64,000 nt of DNA from Physella acuta (Eukaryota; Mollusca; Gastropoda; Physidae), in NCBI RefSeq assembly GCF_028476545.1, contig NW_026731687.1, positions 930,001 through 994,000 of the forward strand, written 5' to 3'. Of this stretch, positions 50,564-61,355 are shown piece after piece; position 1 is the stretch's first letter, and each line of letters begins with the position of its first letter. The translations under genes and the position numbers were made by a program. A model generated the notes under the pieces. The model did not search any database, was not told where the DNA came from, and worked only from the letters and a program-made list of their open reading frames with translations.

Positions 50564-50670
50564 TATGCGTTCACCATTACATACAAAATAGAAGGCCAAC
50601 GGCAGTATGATTTGAGAAGCGAGTCGGAAGTTGAATGCAACGCTTGGATTGACGCCATCAAAAGAGCCAG
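50564..50670 (+). CDS. RASGRF: RASGRF-type exchange factor, coding exon 2 (end of PH domain)
   Basis: This 107-bp exon has acceptor TTTATTCCAG before 50564 and donor GTAATA at 50671. It continues exon 1 in phase 0 and ends two bases into a serine codon. The residues run YAFTITYKIEGQ, then QYDLRSESEVECNAW, then IDAIKRA. This is the last beta strands and C-terminal helix of a PH domain, with the near-invariant helix tryptophan (codon at 50645-50647). It aligns with the HYFTVNF to EWVAAIAHAS stretch of RASGRF1. The exon is unflanked by minisatellites, unlike exons 1, 3 and 4. Identification rests on family resemblance and on clean phase agreement with both neighbours. Confidence 0.9.
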
Positions 50671-51204
50671 GTAATAGTCCGTGGTGTGATCCATATTGTT
50701 GGTTCTTGTACTGCCCAACACGATAGCGTTGTGAAATATTGCAGCATGCCAGGATGTAATGTTAAAATTACATTAAAGAAGTCTCCTCAAAGTGGTGTAA
50801 AAGGATTGGGTAATTTGATAGCATAAGTTAATTAAAGCTATGTTAAATGTCAGCTTTTATGTCATGTTTGATATGCAACCCCAGCTAGGATATCAGACGG
50901 GAGTACAGGGGTCTAATGTACAGGGGTCTAATGGGGATATGTGAGTGAGATACGCGATAAAGGTGGGGGTGGGGGACGGGGGTCTTTGCATTGAAATCAG
51001 GTGATGGACGGAAGGTGGGGGGGGGGGGGGGGGGTTCATAGCACGAAGGCGATGGGGATCCGCATCACGTGCAGTTGGTTGGGGTACTCAAATAGTTGAT
51101 GGGGTCTATCAAATACATGTGGTGAGAGTGGGCTGGGATGGGTGTTTTGTGTGATTTTTCATCAGTGATCAGGATGTGGATGAAGATGTTTTAATTGGCA
51201 CTAT

Positions 51205-51445
51205 GTTGGGACGGCGCTTAACTGTTAGCATGGAGGTCTAGAGCTCGGATCTCGGTGGTGGTGGTGGGGGGGGGGGGGGCACACACTCGAGATTGCATGA
51301 CGTTCCTATGTCCACCCAGCTCTAGTAGGTACCTGACTCACGTTAGGGAAAGTAAAAGCGGGTTCCCTTAATGCTAACCACAACAACTCTAAGAAACATA
51401 TGAACTCTACTTCACCTACCAAATTGATTGTTAGATCTGATCGGA
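51205..51445 (+). mobile_element. tRNA-headed SINE, copy 2 (diverged), in RASGRF intron 2
   Basis: It shares with copy 1 the degraded B-box region (AGCTCGGATCTCGG), CCTGACTCACGTTAGGGAAA, AAACATATGAACTCTACTTC and the closing TTAGATCTGATCGG. A GGT/G-run expansion sits just after the head. Confidence 0.7.
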
Positions 51446-51834
51446 AAATTTGCTTTTTTTAATCATAGAGGGGTGGGGGATTGCTATCGACCTTGCAACA
51501 TGCAGTGTGTAGGGGGAAAGGGGGGGGGGGGTTGCATGACGATAGAATGGGTGGGAGGAGCACTGTCGTGGTGGTGGTGGGGGGGGGGCATTAGCACACA
51601 CCGGCCGTAAAAACTGATCAGGCCATTCATCCCTGCTGGCACCACTCATCACTGATCCATCATCGATGCCTCATTAAAATCACGCTGATCAAGAATCTAG
51701 TACCCTTGATGTGGATTAAGTAGCAATGACATTCCAGCACATTTTAGCTTTCTTATTTAAATTAACTTCAGTTAATAGCTTGTTAAGGGTTCAGTATAGA
51801 TTATTTACAATATTTCCATTTATTATGTGACAAG

Positions 51835-52165
51835 TTTAGCATTTATTGTATGACAAATTTGTTATTTATTTTAATGAGAAACTTGTCATTTAGTTTATGC
51901 CAAGTTTGTCATTTAGTTAATGCCAAGTTTGTCATTTAGTTTATGCCAAGTTTGTCATTTAGTTAATGCCAAGTGTATCATTTAGTTTATACCTAGTTTG
52001 TCATTTAGTTTATTCCAAGTTTGTCATTCAGTTAATGCCAAGTTTGTCATTTAGTTTATGTCAAGTTTGTCATTAAGTTTATGCCAAGCTTGTCATTTAG
52101 TTTATGCCAATTTTGTCATTTAGTTTATGCCAAGTTTGTCATTTGGTTTATGCCAAGTTTTCCAT
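51835..52165 (+). repeat. Minisatellite just upstream of RASGRF exon 3
   Basis: About 15 copies of a 22-23 bp unit, TTTATGCCAAGTTTGTCATT plus TAG. The array fades out about 46 bp before the exon 3 acceptor. Confidence 0.85.
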
Positions 52166-52211
52166 TAATTATGCACGTATCAACTATCTGTATGGAATAT
52201 TTCTATTTTAG

Positions 52212-52359
52212 CTACAGCAAAGTGCTGGAGCAGAAAGAAGAGCTGGAACAGAAACACCTGCATCTTCTGCAGATTCTGGACAGCGAGCGTCAGGCCAAGT
52301 GGCACTACGTACAGCAGACGGAGGAACTTGCATGCGAGGTCAAGAAACTCAAAGATGAG
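52212..52359 (+). CDS. RASGRF: RASGRF-type exchange factor, coding exon 3 (coiled coil)
   Basis: This 148-bp exon follows acceptor TTCTATTTTAG and ends at donor GTTGGT (52360). Its first base completes the serine codon begun in exon 2, giving A-S-Y-S-K-V-L-E as in the vertebrate A-S-Y-R-T-L. It continues with QKHLHLLQILDSE (vertebrate QKYLHLLQIVETE) and ends EVKKLKDE in phase 0. Heptad-like leucines and many E, K and Q residues indicate the coiled coil that sits between the PH domain and the IQ motif in this family. A minisatellite ends about 46 bp upstream, and another begins exactly at the donor. Reading through the donor meets TAG at 52375-52377. Confidence 0.9.
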
Positions 52360-52815
52360 GTTGGTCGTTTGGTTTAGATGATGTGCTAAAGTTGGCGGTA
52401 TGGTTGGTCGTTTGGTTTAGCTGACGTACTACAGCTGACGGTATGGTTGGTCGTTTGGTTTAGCTGCTGTGCTAAAGTTGACGGTATGGTTGGTCGTTTG
52501 GTTTAGATGCTGTGCTAAAGTTGACGGTATGGTTGGTCGTTTGGTTTAGATGCTGTGCTAAAGTTGACGGTATGGTTGGTCGTTTGGTTTAGATGCTGTG
52601 CTAAAGTTGACGGTATGGTTGGTCGTTTGGTTTAGATGCTGTGCTAAAGTTGACGGTATGGTTGGTCGTTTGGTTTAGATGCTGTGCTAAAGTTGACGGT
52701 ATGGTTGGTCGTTTGGTTTAGATGCTGTGCTAAAGTTGACGGTATGGTTGGTCGTTTGGTTTAGCTGCTGTGCTAAAGTTGACGGTATGGTTGGTCGTTT
52801 GGTTTAGATGCTGTG
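52360..52815 (+). repeat. 43-bp minisatellite beginning at the exon 3 splice donor
   Basis: About 10.6 copies of an exact 43-bp period (starts at 52360, 52403, 52446 and so on to 52790). Each copy begins GTTGGTCGTTTGGTTTAG and contains GTGCTAAAGTTGACGGTATG. Copy 1 begins with the exon 3 donor. Confidence 0.95.
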
Positions 52816-52898
52816 GTTGGGATTAATGGTAGGATAGTCGATAGTTACGGAGTGTTGTGGTAGTGTAAGGATTAGGGTACTAGCGTATGGATGCTGTA

Positions 52899-52960
52899 CT
52901 TAGCGTGGTCTAGTGGTAGAAAGTGCACTGGTCATACAGAAAGTCAAGGGTTTAGTTCCT
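52899..52960 (+). mobile_element. tRNA-like SINE head in intron 3
   Basis: A-box-like GTGGTCTAGTGGTAGAAAG and B-box-like GGGTTTAGTTCC stand about 40 nt apart, the spacing of a tRNA. No recognisable cloverleaf, and no body shared with the other SINEs. Confidence 0.4.
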
Positions 52961-53054
52961 TGCATTGAAAGTGTACCTCCTGCCTTGATCGAACTGTCCC
53001 TCGCTCAAGTGCTCCACGACAAAACTAACACACGACTGAACTGCCCTGTGATTC

Positions 53055-53235
53055 CCATATATGCTATGAAACGCTGTTATATGAAGTTACACAGAAAGCC
53101 CATTTATGCTATGAAACGCTGTTATGTGAAGTTACACAGAAAGCCCATTTATGCTATCAAACGCTGTTATGTGAAGTTACACAGAAAGCCCATATATGCT
53201 ATGATACGCTGTTATATGAAGTTACACAGAAAACA
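53055..53235 (+). repeat. 45-bp minisatellite, four copies
   Basis: TATGCTATGAAACGCTGTTA and TATGAAGTTACACAGAAAGC. Confidence 0.95.
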
Positions 53236-53439
53236 TATCTACACAAACGCTCGATTCAACATCATGTTGATTCACACAGCATATTTCGTACGAGCGAGTG
53301 AGGATACTATGCTAGTTACATATTTTTGTTAATGTCTTGAGAATTAAGTTTTAGTTTACTCAATCATTCCGTTACTTCAATAAATTTTATCAAAGGAAAA
53401 GCTAAACAATCATTAGGTTTGGTATCAAACAGCGTCGTA

Positions 53440-53725
53440 TGAATATAGTGCCTAAAGTATTAACAGATATATCGCCCAAAGTATTAACAGAAATATCGCC
53501 TAAAAAGTATTAACCGATATAGCGCCTAAAGTATTAACAGATATATCGCCCAAAGTGTTAACAAATATAGCGTCCAAAGTGTTAACAGATATAGCGCCTA
53601 AAGTATTAACAGATATAGCGTCCAAAGTGTTAACAGATATAGTGCCAAAATTGTTAACAGATATAGCGTCCAAAGTGTTAACAGATATAGTGCCAAAAAT
53701 GGTAATAGATATAGTGCCAAAAATG
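53440..53725 (+). repeat. About 23-bp minisatellite
   Basis: AAAGTATTAACAGATATAGC plus GCC, about 12 copies. Confidence 0.92.
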
Positions 53726-54486
53726 TGGACATAGTGTTAACTCCAGCACTGAACGATGCAAAAGGTGTCCATAAAAAGTGGGAACAGATTGCTATAACTG
53801 AAGGAAATATCGATTTAATCACGTGGCGATCCCTCCCGTCCCCTCGAGTAAATTGAAACAATATCCGATTTGATCTTATCGGCGCCGTATCTTTATCGGC
53901 ATCAAAGGCGTGACGCGGTGTGACAACAACCACGTGTACAGAAAGCGGGACAGGACAACCAACGCTGGGGGGTGAAAAGGAAGGGGTGGGGGTGGGGGAG
54001 GGGGGAATTGGTGTTTCAAATAATTTGTAATGCTTCTAGAAATTAAAACAAATATTGTGTACATGGTAAACACGTAGTCTGTAAAAATGTCTAAATAATT
54101 CTTATAAATTCTTTGATTCTCTCCACCCCCCCCCCTCTCTTGCACATCACACATTATTTTACGTTTAAATGTCTACAACTCGAAGCTACAAATGTCAAAA
54201 AAATGGTTCTACAAGTGACATCTATATATGGTAATAGAAGCGCCAACAATAGAAATGGCGTTACCGCGCTAAGGAAATCAATACCGAAATAATCAGGGGG
54301 AAAAACTCCGCGTAACAAAGGCGGAGAATGGCCGAATCGGGCACATCTGCAAGATTTCCATTCTCCCAGTGCTAACATATCCCTTCTTCATTATCTGCCT
54401 GTTTGATGCCTGGCATAATAAACACACGCACTGGTAGCGCTATGCTTTTGGAGACTAACAGCTTCCATTGTTGCAAGAACCAACAG
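53726..54486. other. Unique intron 3 sequence
   Basis: No gene recognised. G-rich at 53965-54005. Confidence 0.4.
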
Positions 54487-56485
54487 CTCCAAACTCCGTA
54501 CAGCTTCCAACATTTGTAGCTGTGACTCCCAGACAGTCCTAACCCAACATTTGTAGCTGTGACTCCCAGACAGTCCTAACCCAACATTTGTAGCTGTGAC
54601 TCCCAGACAGTCCTAAACCAACATTTGTAGCTGTGACTCCCAGACAGTCCTAACCCAACATTTGTAGCTGTGACTCCCAGACAGTCCTAACCCAACATTT
54701 GTAGCTGTGACTCCCGGACAGTCCTAAACCAACATTTGTAGCTGTGACTCCCAGACAGTCCTAAACCAACATTTGTAGCTGTGACTCCCAGACAGTCCTA
54801 ACCCAACATTTGTAGCTGTGACTCCCAGACAGTCCTAACCCAACATTTGTAGCTGTGACTCCCGGACAGTCCTAATCCAACATTTGTAGCTGTGACTCCC
54901 AGACAGTCCTAACCCAACATTTGTAGCTGTGACTCCAAGACAGTCCTAACCCAACATTTGTAGCTGTGACTCCAAGACAGTCCAACATTTGTAGCTGTGA
55001 CTCCCAGACAGTCCTAACCCAACATTTGTAGCTGTGACTCCCAGACAGTCCTAACCCAACATTTGTAGCTGTGACTCCCGGACAGTCCTAAACCAACATT
55101 TGTAGCTGTGACTCCCAGACAGTCCTAACCCAACATTTGTAGCTGTGACTCCAAGACAGTCCAACATTTGTAGCTGTGACTCCCGGACAGTCCAACATTT
55201 GTAGCTGTGACTCCCAGACAGTCCTAACCCAACATTTGTAGCTGTGACTCTCAGACAGTCCAACGTTTGTAGCTGTGACTCGCAGACAGTCCATCATTTG
55301 TAGCTGTGACTCCAAGACAGTCCAACATTTGTAGCTGTGACTCCCGGACAGTCCAACATTTGTAGCTGTGACTCCCGGACAGTCCAACATTTGTAGCTGT
55401 GACTCCCAGACAGTCCTAAACCAACATTTGTAGCTGTGACTCCCATACATTCCTAAACCAACATTTGTAGCTGTGACTCCCAGACAGTCCTAACCCCAAC
55501 ACTTGTAGCTGTGACTCCCAGACAGTCCTAACCCAACATTTGTGGCTGTGACTCCCAGACAGTCCAACATTTGTAGCTGTGACTCCTAGACAGTCCTAAC
55601 CCAACATTTGTAGCTGTGACTCCCAGACAGTCCTAACCCAACATTTGTAACTGTGACTCCTGGACAGTCCAACATTTATAGCTGTGACTCCCAGACAGTC
55701 CAACATTTGTAGCTGTGACTCCCAGTCCTAACCCAACATTTGTAGCTGTGACTCACAGACAGTCCAACATTTGTAGCTGTGACTCCCAGAAAGTCCAACG
55801 TTTGTAGCTGTGACTCCCAGTCCTAACCCAACATTTGTAGCTGTGACTCCCGGACAGTCCTAAACCAACATTTGTAGCTGTGACTCCCAGACAGTCCTAA
55901 CCCAACATTTGCAGCTGTGACTCCAAGACAGTCCAACATTTGTAGCTGCGACTCTCAGACAGTCCAACGTTTGTAGCTGTGACTCGCAGACAGTCCAACA
56001 TTTGTAGCTGTGACTCCAAGACAGTCCAACATTTGTAGCTGTGACTCCCGGACAGTCCAACATTTGTAGCTGTGACTCCCGGACAGTCCAACATTTGTAG
56101 CTGTGACTCCAAGACAGTCCAACATTTGTAGCTGTGACTCCCGGACAGTCCAACATTTGTAGCTGTGACTCCCGGACAGTCCAACATTTGTAGCTGTGAC
56201 TCCCAGACAGTCCTAAACCAACATTTGTAGCTGTGACTCCCATACATTCCTAAACCAACACTTGTAGCTGTGACTCCCAGACAGTCCTAACCCAACATTT
56301 GTAGCTGTGACTCCCAGACAGTCCAACATTTGTAGCTGTGACTCCTAGACAGTCCTAACCCAACATTTGTAGCTGTGACTCCCAGACAGTCCTAACCCAA
56401 CATTTGTAACTGTGACTCCTGGACAGTCCAACATTTATAGCTGTGACTCCCAGACAGTCCAACATTTGTAGCTGTGACTCCTAGA
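54487..56485 (+). repeat. 37/32-bp minisatellite, about 55 copies (2 kb)
   Basis: AACATTTGTAGCTGTGACTC plus CCAGACAGTCC, with or without TAACCC. Two parts of the array repeat each other 797 bp apart, including the rare CCCATACATTCC variant. Confidence 0.98.
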
Positions 56486-56869
56486 CAGACTGGAGCGCGT
56501 GATGAAACGTCAGCCCTGGATTGGAACGTGGTCACGTGGTACTGTGACGTTGAAAGATTAGCCATTGGCTAGAATAGAACTGAGAGCAAAGGCCTACATC
56601 ACTTGACATCGGGGTTTCGGCTAAAGTATCACAAGATTTTGATTAAAAAGCTGCAAATAACAATTGTATAGTTGCATGTACGCTATTTTAAACGACATTT
56701 TGGGAACTGGCTTTTCATTTTTTTAATATAGGCTAGACTTATAATTTTGAATAGATACATGCGTTTGTTCTAAACGAACTCATACTCTTCCTTAATGCAG
56801 TTCACCTTCAATTTATCCCCACTTCACGTATTGAACAAATACATAGGATAGTTTACGCTTGGTGGCAGT

Positions 56870-56990
56870 GTTTCTTTCAGACATTTTTCACTAGGGTGGG
56901 GGAGAGAAAGTATGGGGGGGGGGAGTGGGGCACACTTTAAATTTTTTTAAAGTTCTGGTGAGGGATGGGGCGGACACTGATTAAAGTATA
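56870..56990 (-). repeat. Dispersed copy of the C-rich Helitron core module, intron 3
   Basis: On the - strand it reads CAGTGTCCGCCCC, then C-rich sequence, then AATGTCTGAAAGAAACACTG, as in the core repeats of the Helitron pair. Confidence 0.6.
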
Positions 56991-57614
56991 TATTCCAGTC
57001 GTAGGTGATTGCATGTAGCTATTGTAGAATATACGTGATGGTAACCTGTGTCATTTCTCTACGGAAATAATGGATTTCTTGTAATAACACAAGGAAGTAT
57101 ATGGCCAGTAAAGCACCATAATAATAATAATTATCCGAAGTATCGGCGGCTTTTATTCTATTAGAAAAACTCTGGTGTCCTAATTATGTGCTACACAAAC
57201 TTGCGTGGATGGGTCGGCCTATCTAAATTCATGCAACAGATATTGTACGAAGAAGCCATTTAAAACTACGCCATTCACTGCGGGATTGCAGATTTTAAAA
57301 AAATTGCATTTCTTAAAAACGTTATTTCATTGACTGTTGTTTATACAAAGTATTTTACTCACATAGCTGTCATTTCAATCACTTTAATTTTATTATGATC
57401 ATCGCAATATTTATTACATTTCGGTTTAATTTTACCAGTATATTAAGAGGGTAATATTGTTGTTAATTGTAGAAATCTTTGCGGTTTAAGGCATAGGCCT
57501 ATTTCTCAGAAAATTCATTAAATAAAACTTATATTTTTATTATTGTTATTTTTTAAATTTTCATATTCTACTTAGATATGATATTTTAGTAGTGCATGTG
57601 AATGAATGTACTTC

Positions 57615-57710
57615 TATTTTTCAGCTTCAAAAGTTAAAAAAAGATGTTTACGGTAACCACTGTATTTTTCAGCTCCAAAAGTTTAAAAAAGAGGTTTACG
57701 GTAACCACTG
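57615..57710 (+). repeat. 48-bp tandem duplication spanning the exon 4 acceptor
   Basis: TATTTTTCAG recurs at 57615 and 57663, and GTTTACGGTAACCACTG follows in both copies. The copies differ at only a few bases. The unit is 16 codons long, so the reading frame is kept. Confidence 0.95.
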
Positions 57711-57753
57711 CAAATCCGATGAAGAAACCGACGATCTGAAGAAAATAAAAAAG
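57625..57753 (+). CDS. RASGRF: RASGRF-type exchange factor, coding exon 4 with two possible acceptors (pre-IQ linker)
   Basis: The exon continues exon 3 in phase 0. Two acceptors with the same TATTTTTCAG context lie 48 bp apart, giving starts at 57625 or 57673. Both keep frame: the long form is 43 codons, the short form 27. The long form adds LQKLKKDVYGNHCIFQ ahead of the related LQKFKKEVYGNHC. Both forms continue KSDEETDDLKKIKK, matching the acidic stretch plus DIKKIKK that precedes the IQ motif of RASGRF1/2. The short form has about the vertebrate linker length, so 57673 is probably the ancestral start. I place the end at 57753 (donor GTTGCA), a weak donor chosen because homology stops there. 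The IQ exon is not found in the remaining window. Confidence 0.8.
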
Positions 57754-58325
57754 GTTGCAGTTTCAGTGGGTCTTTCATTTCCTACTTCTGCCTGCCTTAG
57801 CTCCTGTTCCTTAGTTGTTGTTGTTGTCCACCCACTTCAGTGGAAGGCAGGCAATACTAAGTTTTGATGGCAAAATGAATTCATTAAATAAATGGAAAAA
57901 TTAGAAATTTAGCAGCTTCAGGGGAGATAAGCTTTCACAATGATTTCCCGAAACTAAAAAAAAAAAGTCCATTGGGGGAAAAAATACAATGCATGAAATA
58001 ATGACAAAAATGTTATCCAAATGTTTTCCACGTAGCTGAAATAGATACAAGGTGTTGCATGCAACCTCATCATATGATTATTTTTTAAGAAAATCGATCC
58101 ACCTATGTCCCCAATACAAAGCCTATGGATGAAATGCTGCCTGCCTTTCCCAGAAAGCCACACAATTAAATATTATCAACGCGCCACGCAGTCACACAAA
58201 AATGGTAATATAGGAAGCTTTTTACCTGTTGCACACAGTGGCAAGGATAAAAAAAAAAAATATTTTAGTGTTAGACACACTGGACAGTTGCACATTATGC
58301 AGTATTTTAAGGTATCACATATAAG

Positions 58326-58326
<1 letters not shown>

Positions 58327-58392
<66 letters not shown>
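58327..58392. repeat. (TA)n microsatellite
   Basis: Pure TA run in intron 4. It is the last pure simple array in the window. Confidence 0.95.
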
Positions 58393-58394
<2 letters not shown>

Positions 58395-59340
58395 GTTATT
58401 AAATTAGTGAATTTAATACATGTCTGTCTCTTAATTTAGTAATAGAAGTTACATGTATTAAAAATATGCTTGAGTTTTTACGCTAGAGCCTTTTTTCTGC
58501 TTTGCAAAAATGTTGATAAAATTTGTTATCAAAATTATTGCCATCACTAGGAGGTAGTAGTTATGCCAGGCTAGCCGAACCTATCAGTTTTTGAGTAAAC
58601 TAGGCCTAGTGCCAGAAATATTAATGGCCAGATTTTTTCACGGTGAAATCAATTTTACTGTTAAAATAAATTTCTGATTTATTTTCCATGAATAATCGGA
58701 CAGAATATATATTTACTCCTTAGATTAGTTAGGCCTAGATGCTTATTTCAAATGCCCATGTGCCAGTGCCACTACCTTTTCACTAATTGTTTTGCAGTGT
58801 CATAGGATATTTTCTTTAGCCTACATACTTATTTGTCTATGACAAGAACAATAAAAAAAAAACAACAGGTTAATGATGAGACTTTTGTACATGGAAAAGT
58901 AGACACAAAAATTTTGGAGTCCAGTGGATATAGTTTTCACTAAGATTCACATGTTAAACTTAAACTTAGAAATTGAAGAAAAATGTGTGAAAACACATGC
59001 TTAAAATGTTTCTGTATTAACGGCAATTTTGCTTTTAATAATAACAATAAAAGTATCGGTAACAAAGATTTTAAAGAAGAAAAAAAAGCCTATAAAGGAA
59101 ATAACCAAAGACTGAAATTGGACTTGGATAAATTGGAGTTGGATGAAGGAAAATAACGTCATCTCCTAAATATACATCCATACAAGCGCTCAAAACAAAT
59201 GAACATTTACTTTTACCGGAGACATCCGTTCGATAAACACCATCTAAAATAGAACTGAAAACGGATACATCGTGTCGGATGAGTCATAAAATATATGTCG
59301 TATTTTGAAATAGGCTACAAGAAAAATTTAGCACGATAAC
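58393..59340. other. Unique intron 4 sequence
   Basis: AT-rich, no exon found. Confidence 0.45.
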
Positions 59341-59344
59341 TTTA

Positions 59345-59960
59345 TTTTAATATAGATCTGGATCTAGATCTAGAATCTAGACCTATACATTTTTAGACTA
59401 GTTGACAAATTTAAAGAAAAGACAAAATAAAAATATACACACACTTTAACGCTGAGTTAGTCGTGAACTATTTTCTAAATAATTATTTTTAACTAAAAAA
59501 TCTAATAGTATTAAAAGATCAATTCTATAGTTAAAATAAAATCTTTGTGAAAACTGGCCAGCTCCTTTTCAGCAGCAGACGAAGTCCCCAAATAGATCTT
59601 AGTATAATAACTGAATAGATCTAGAATCTAGATTTAGAATCTAGATCTAGATCTAGTAATAATAGGCTTACTTTTAGAGTTGAAACAAGATCTAGATCTA
59701 GAACTAGATTTAGATCTAGATCTAGATCTTATAATATAAATAAAGGCTGTTTGAAAATCTAGGTCTAGGAAAATAGTCTAGGATAAATCCAGATCTAGAG
59801 TCTAGAATACTCTAGAATAACTAGATCTAGATCTAGATCTAGCTAGGGTCTAGATCTAGAATCAATCTAGATCTAGAAAAAAATAAGATTCTAGATATAA
59901 AAATGCTGCAGGGCTAACTTTAAGACTTTACGGCTACGGTACTAGACTCTAGAAAATAAT
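59345..59960. repeat. AGATCTAGA-rich cryptic repeat
   Basis: Dense but irregular GATCTAGATCTAGAATCTAG sequence, nearly self-complementary throughout. Confidence 0.85.
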
Positions 59961-60039
59961 CTAGAATCTAGATCTACTTTATATGTAATAAAAATGAGAT
60001 TTAATTAAATTACCACCAGAGTTTCTTCAAGGTAGGCCG

Positions 60040-60120
60040 TTCGATTCACAGCTTCCGGGTTTGTTGTTTTGAAGCCATCTCACGGCTCATGCGCTTACCA
60101 AAAATGGCGACCAGTTTCGC
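60040..60120 (+). promoter_or_regulatory. Promoter-like motif pair (ETS and YY1 type) in intron 4
   Basis: CTTCCGGGTTTG at about 60052 resembles an ETS site, and AAAAATGGCGACC at about 60099 resembles the YY1 core AANATGGCG. Both are typical of TATA-less promoters. The open frame beginning here (60069-60407) resembles no protein I know, so a noncoding or alternative start is possible but unproven. Confidence 0.2.
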
Positions 60121-61164
60121 TTTCACTAATGGGTAGAGGGATAAAACTAATGATTACGAAGCCATCGTTAATTTTAGAAATCGGAACTATCCGTTTCTAT
60201 TTAAGTCTATTAATTAAGAATTGTCGGATCTACTTTTGGCCTAATTTCTTTGTTTGTCTCGCAAGCGGCGCCTTAGTGAAAGTAGCTCTATATAATTCTC
60301 ATCTTTCGAATCAAATAACTCTAAAATACCCCGTGTATAATAAACCAAACTATGTGTATATGAAACTTGAAAGTATCAATTTTACACACATTACAATTAA
60401 CTGGTAATAACTTATGGTCGGAATGAGATGTGGTCCGTGCAAGTAATAATGCCATTTTATTATAATCTTTTTTGGTGAACACGAGGCGCGGGAAAATGTG
60501 TGCCGCGCAAGAATCCAATCATTTGGCTAGGTTTATGACTGTTTTTTTATGTCACACCTAAAAATAGAATGTTTACGCTTTCTTCATTGATAATCGTTTT
60601 TATTATTTTTTAAACTGAAAGTATGAATTATTAGTTAGATTTTAGGTTTTGTAGCTTGGTATACTTACCCTTTATCAATTTTAAAAGCATAGCATGCTGA
60701 TTGTGAACAAATAGTCATAAAACACAGAAATAAAAAGTTACATGCGATGTGCCACACCCGGGTCACACCCCCTCAAGAAAACACGTGTTTATTAAGCTGT
60801 TTATCTCACTTTACAACAGTAATTAAAATTAATTGTCAAATTTTTATTACGTATTGGGTAATATTAAGCACATGTTTACTAATAGTTAAAAAGAAACATA
60901 AGTAAATTCTATTTTAATGAAGGTCACAGGTCAAGTTTTTTTTCCTTCTTTCAAGTTCAGTGGAGGGTGCCACAGGCTGACCTGACTTTGGAATTTTTTT
61001 CAGTAATAATGACTTTGCACAGAAAGTTAAAATATGCTAAATTAGCTTAGTTTACTAGTATTCTAGCTATTATTAATACATTTTTAATAAAAAAATCATT
61101 CTGTAATTCTCATCAAAAAGCCTATTCTTCAAGGCATCTCTTCAGTCCCCCCCTAAGAAAGTCT

Positions 61165-61355
61165 ACCGCCTCCCCCCCCCCCCCCAGAACGAGATGGAAT
61201 TTAGATATATAGATCTCTATAGTAAACATACACTTTTACTAGTGTCTGCCCCCCCCCCCCCCAAAAAAAATGTTGACCCCCCCCCCTGAAAATTACGTGG
61301 CCCCCCCCCCCCCCCCCCCCTGGAGAAAAAAGTCTGGAAGAAACACTGATTACCA
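61165..61355 (+). repeat. Dispersed, diverged copy of the C-rich Helitron core module, intron 4
   Basis: ACTAGTGTCTGCCCC, three long C runs with a GAAAATTACGTGG spacer, then AGTCTGGAAGAAACACTG. Same order as the Helitron core module. Confidence 0.6.

Noticed and set aside
60069-60407. 112-codon open frame in intron 4
   Set aside because: No family resemblance, AT-rich codons, no splice context. Kept only as a possible promoter region.
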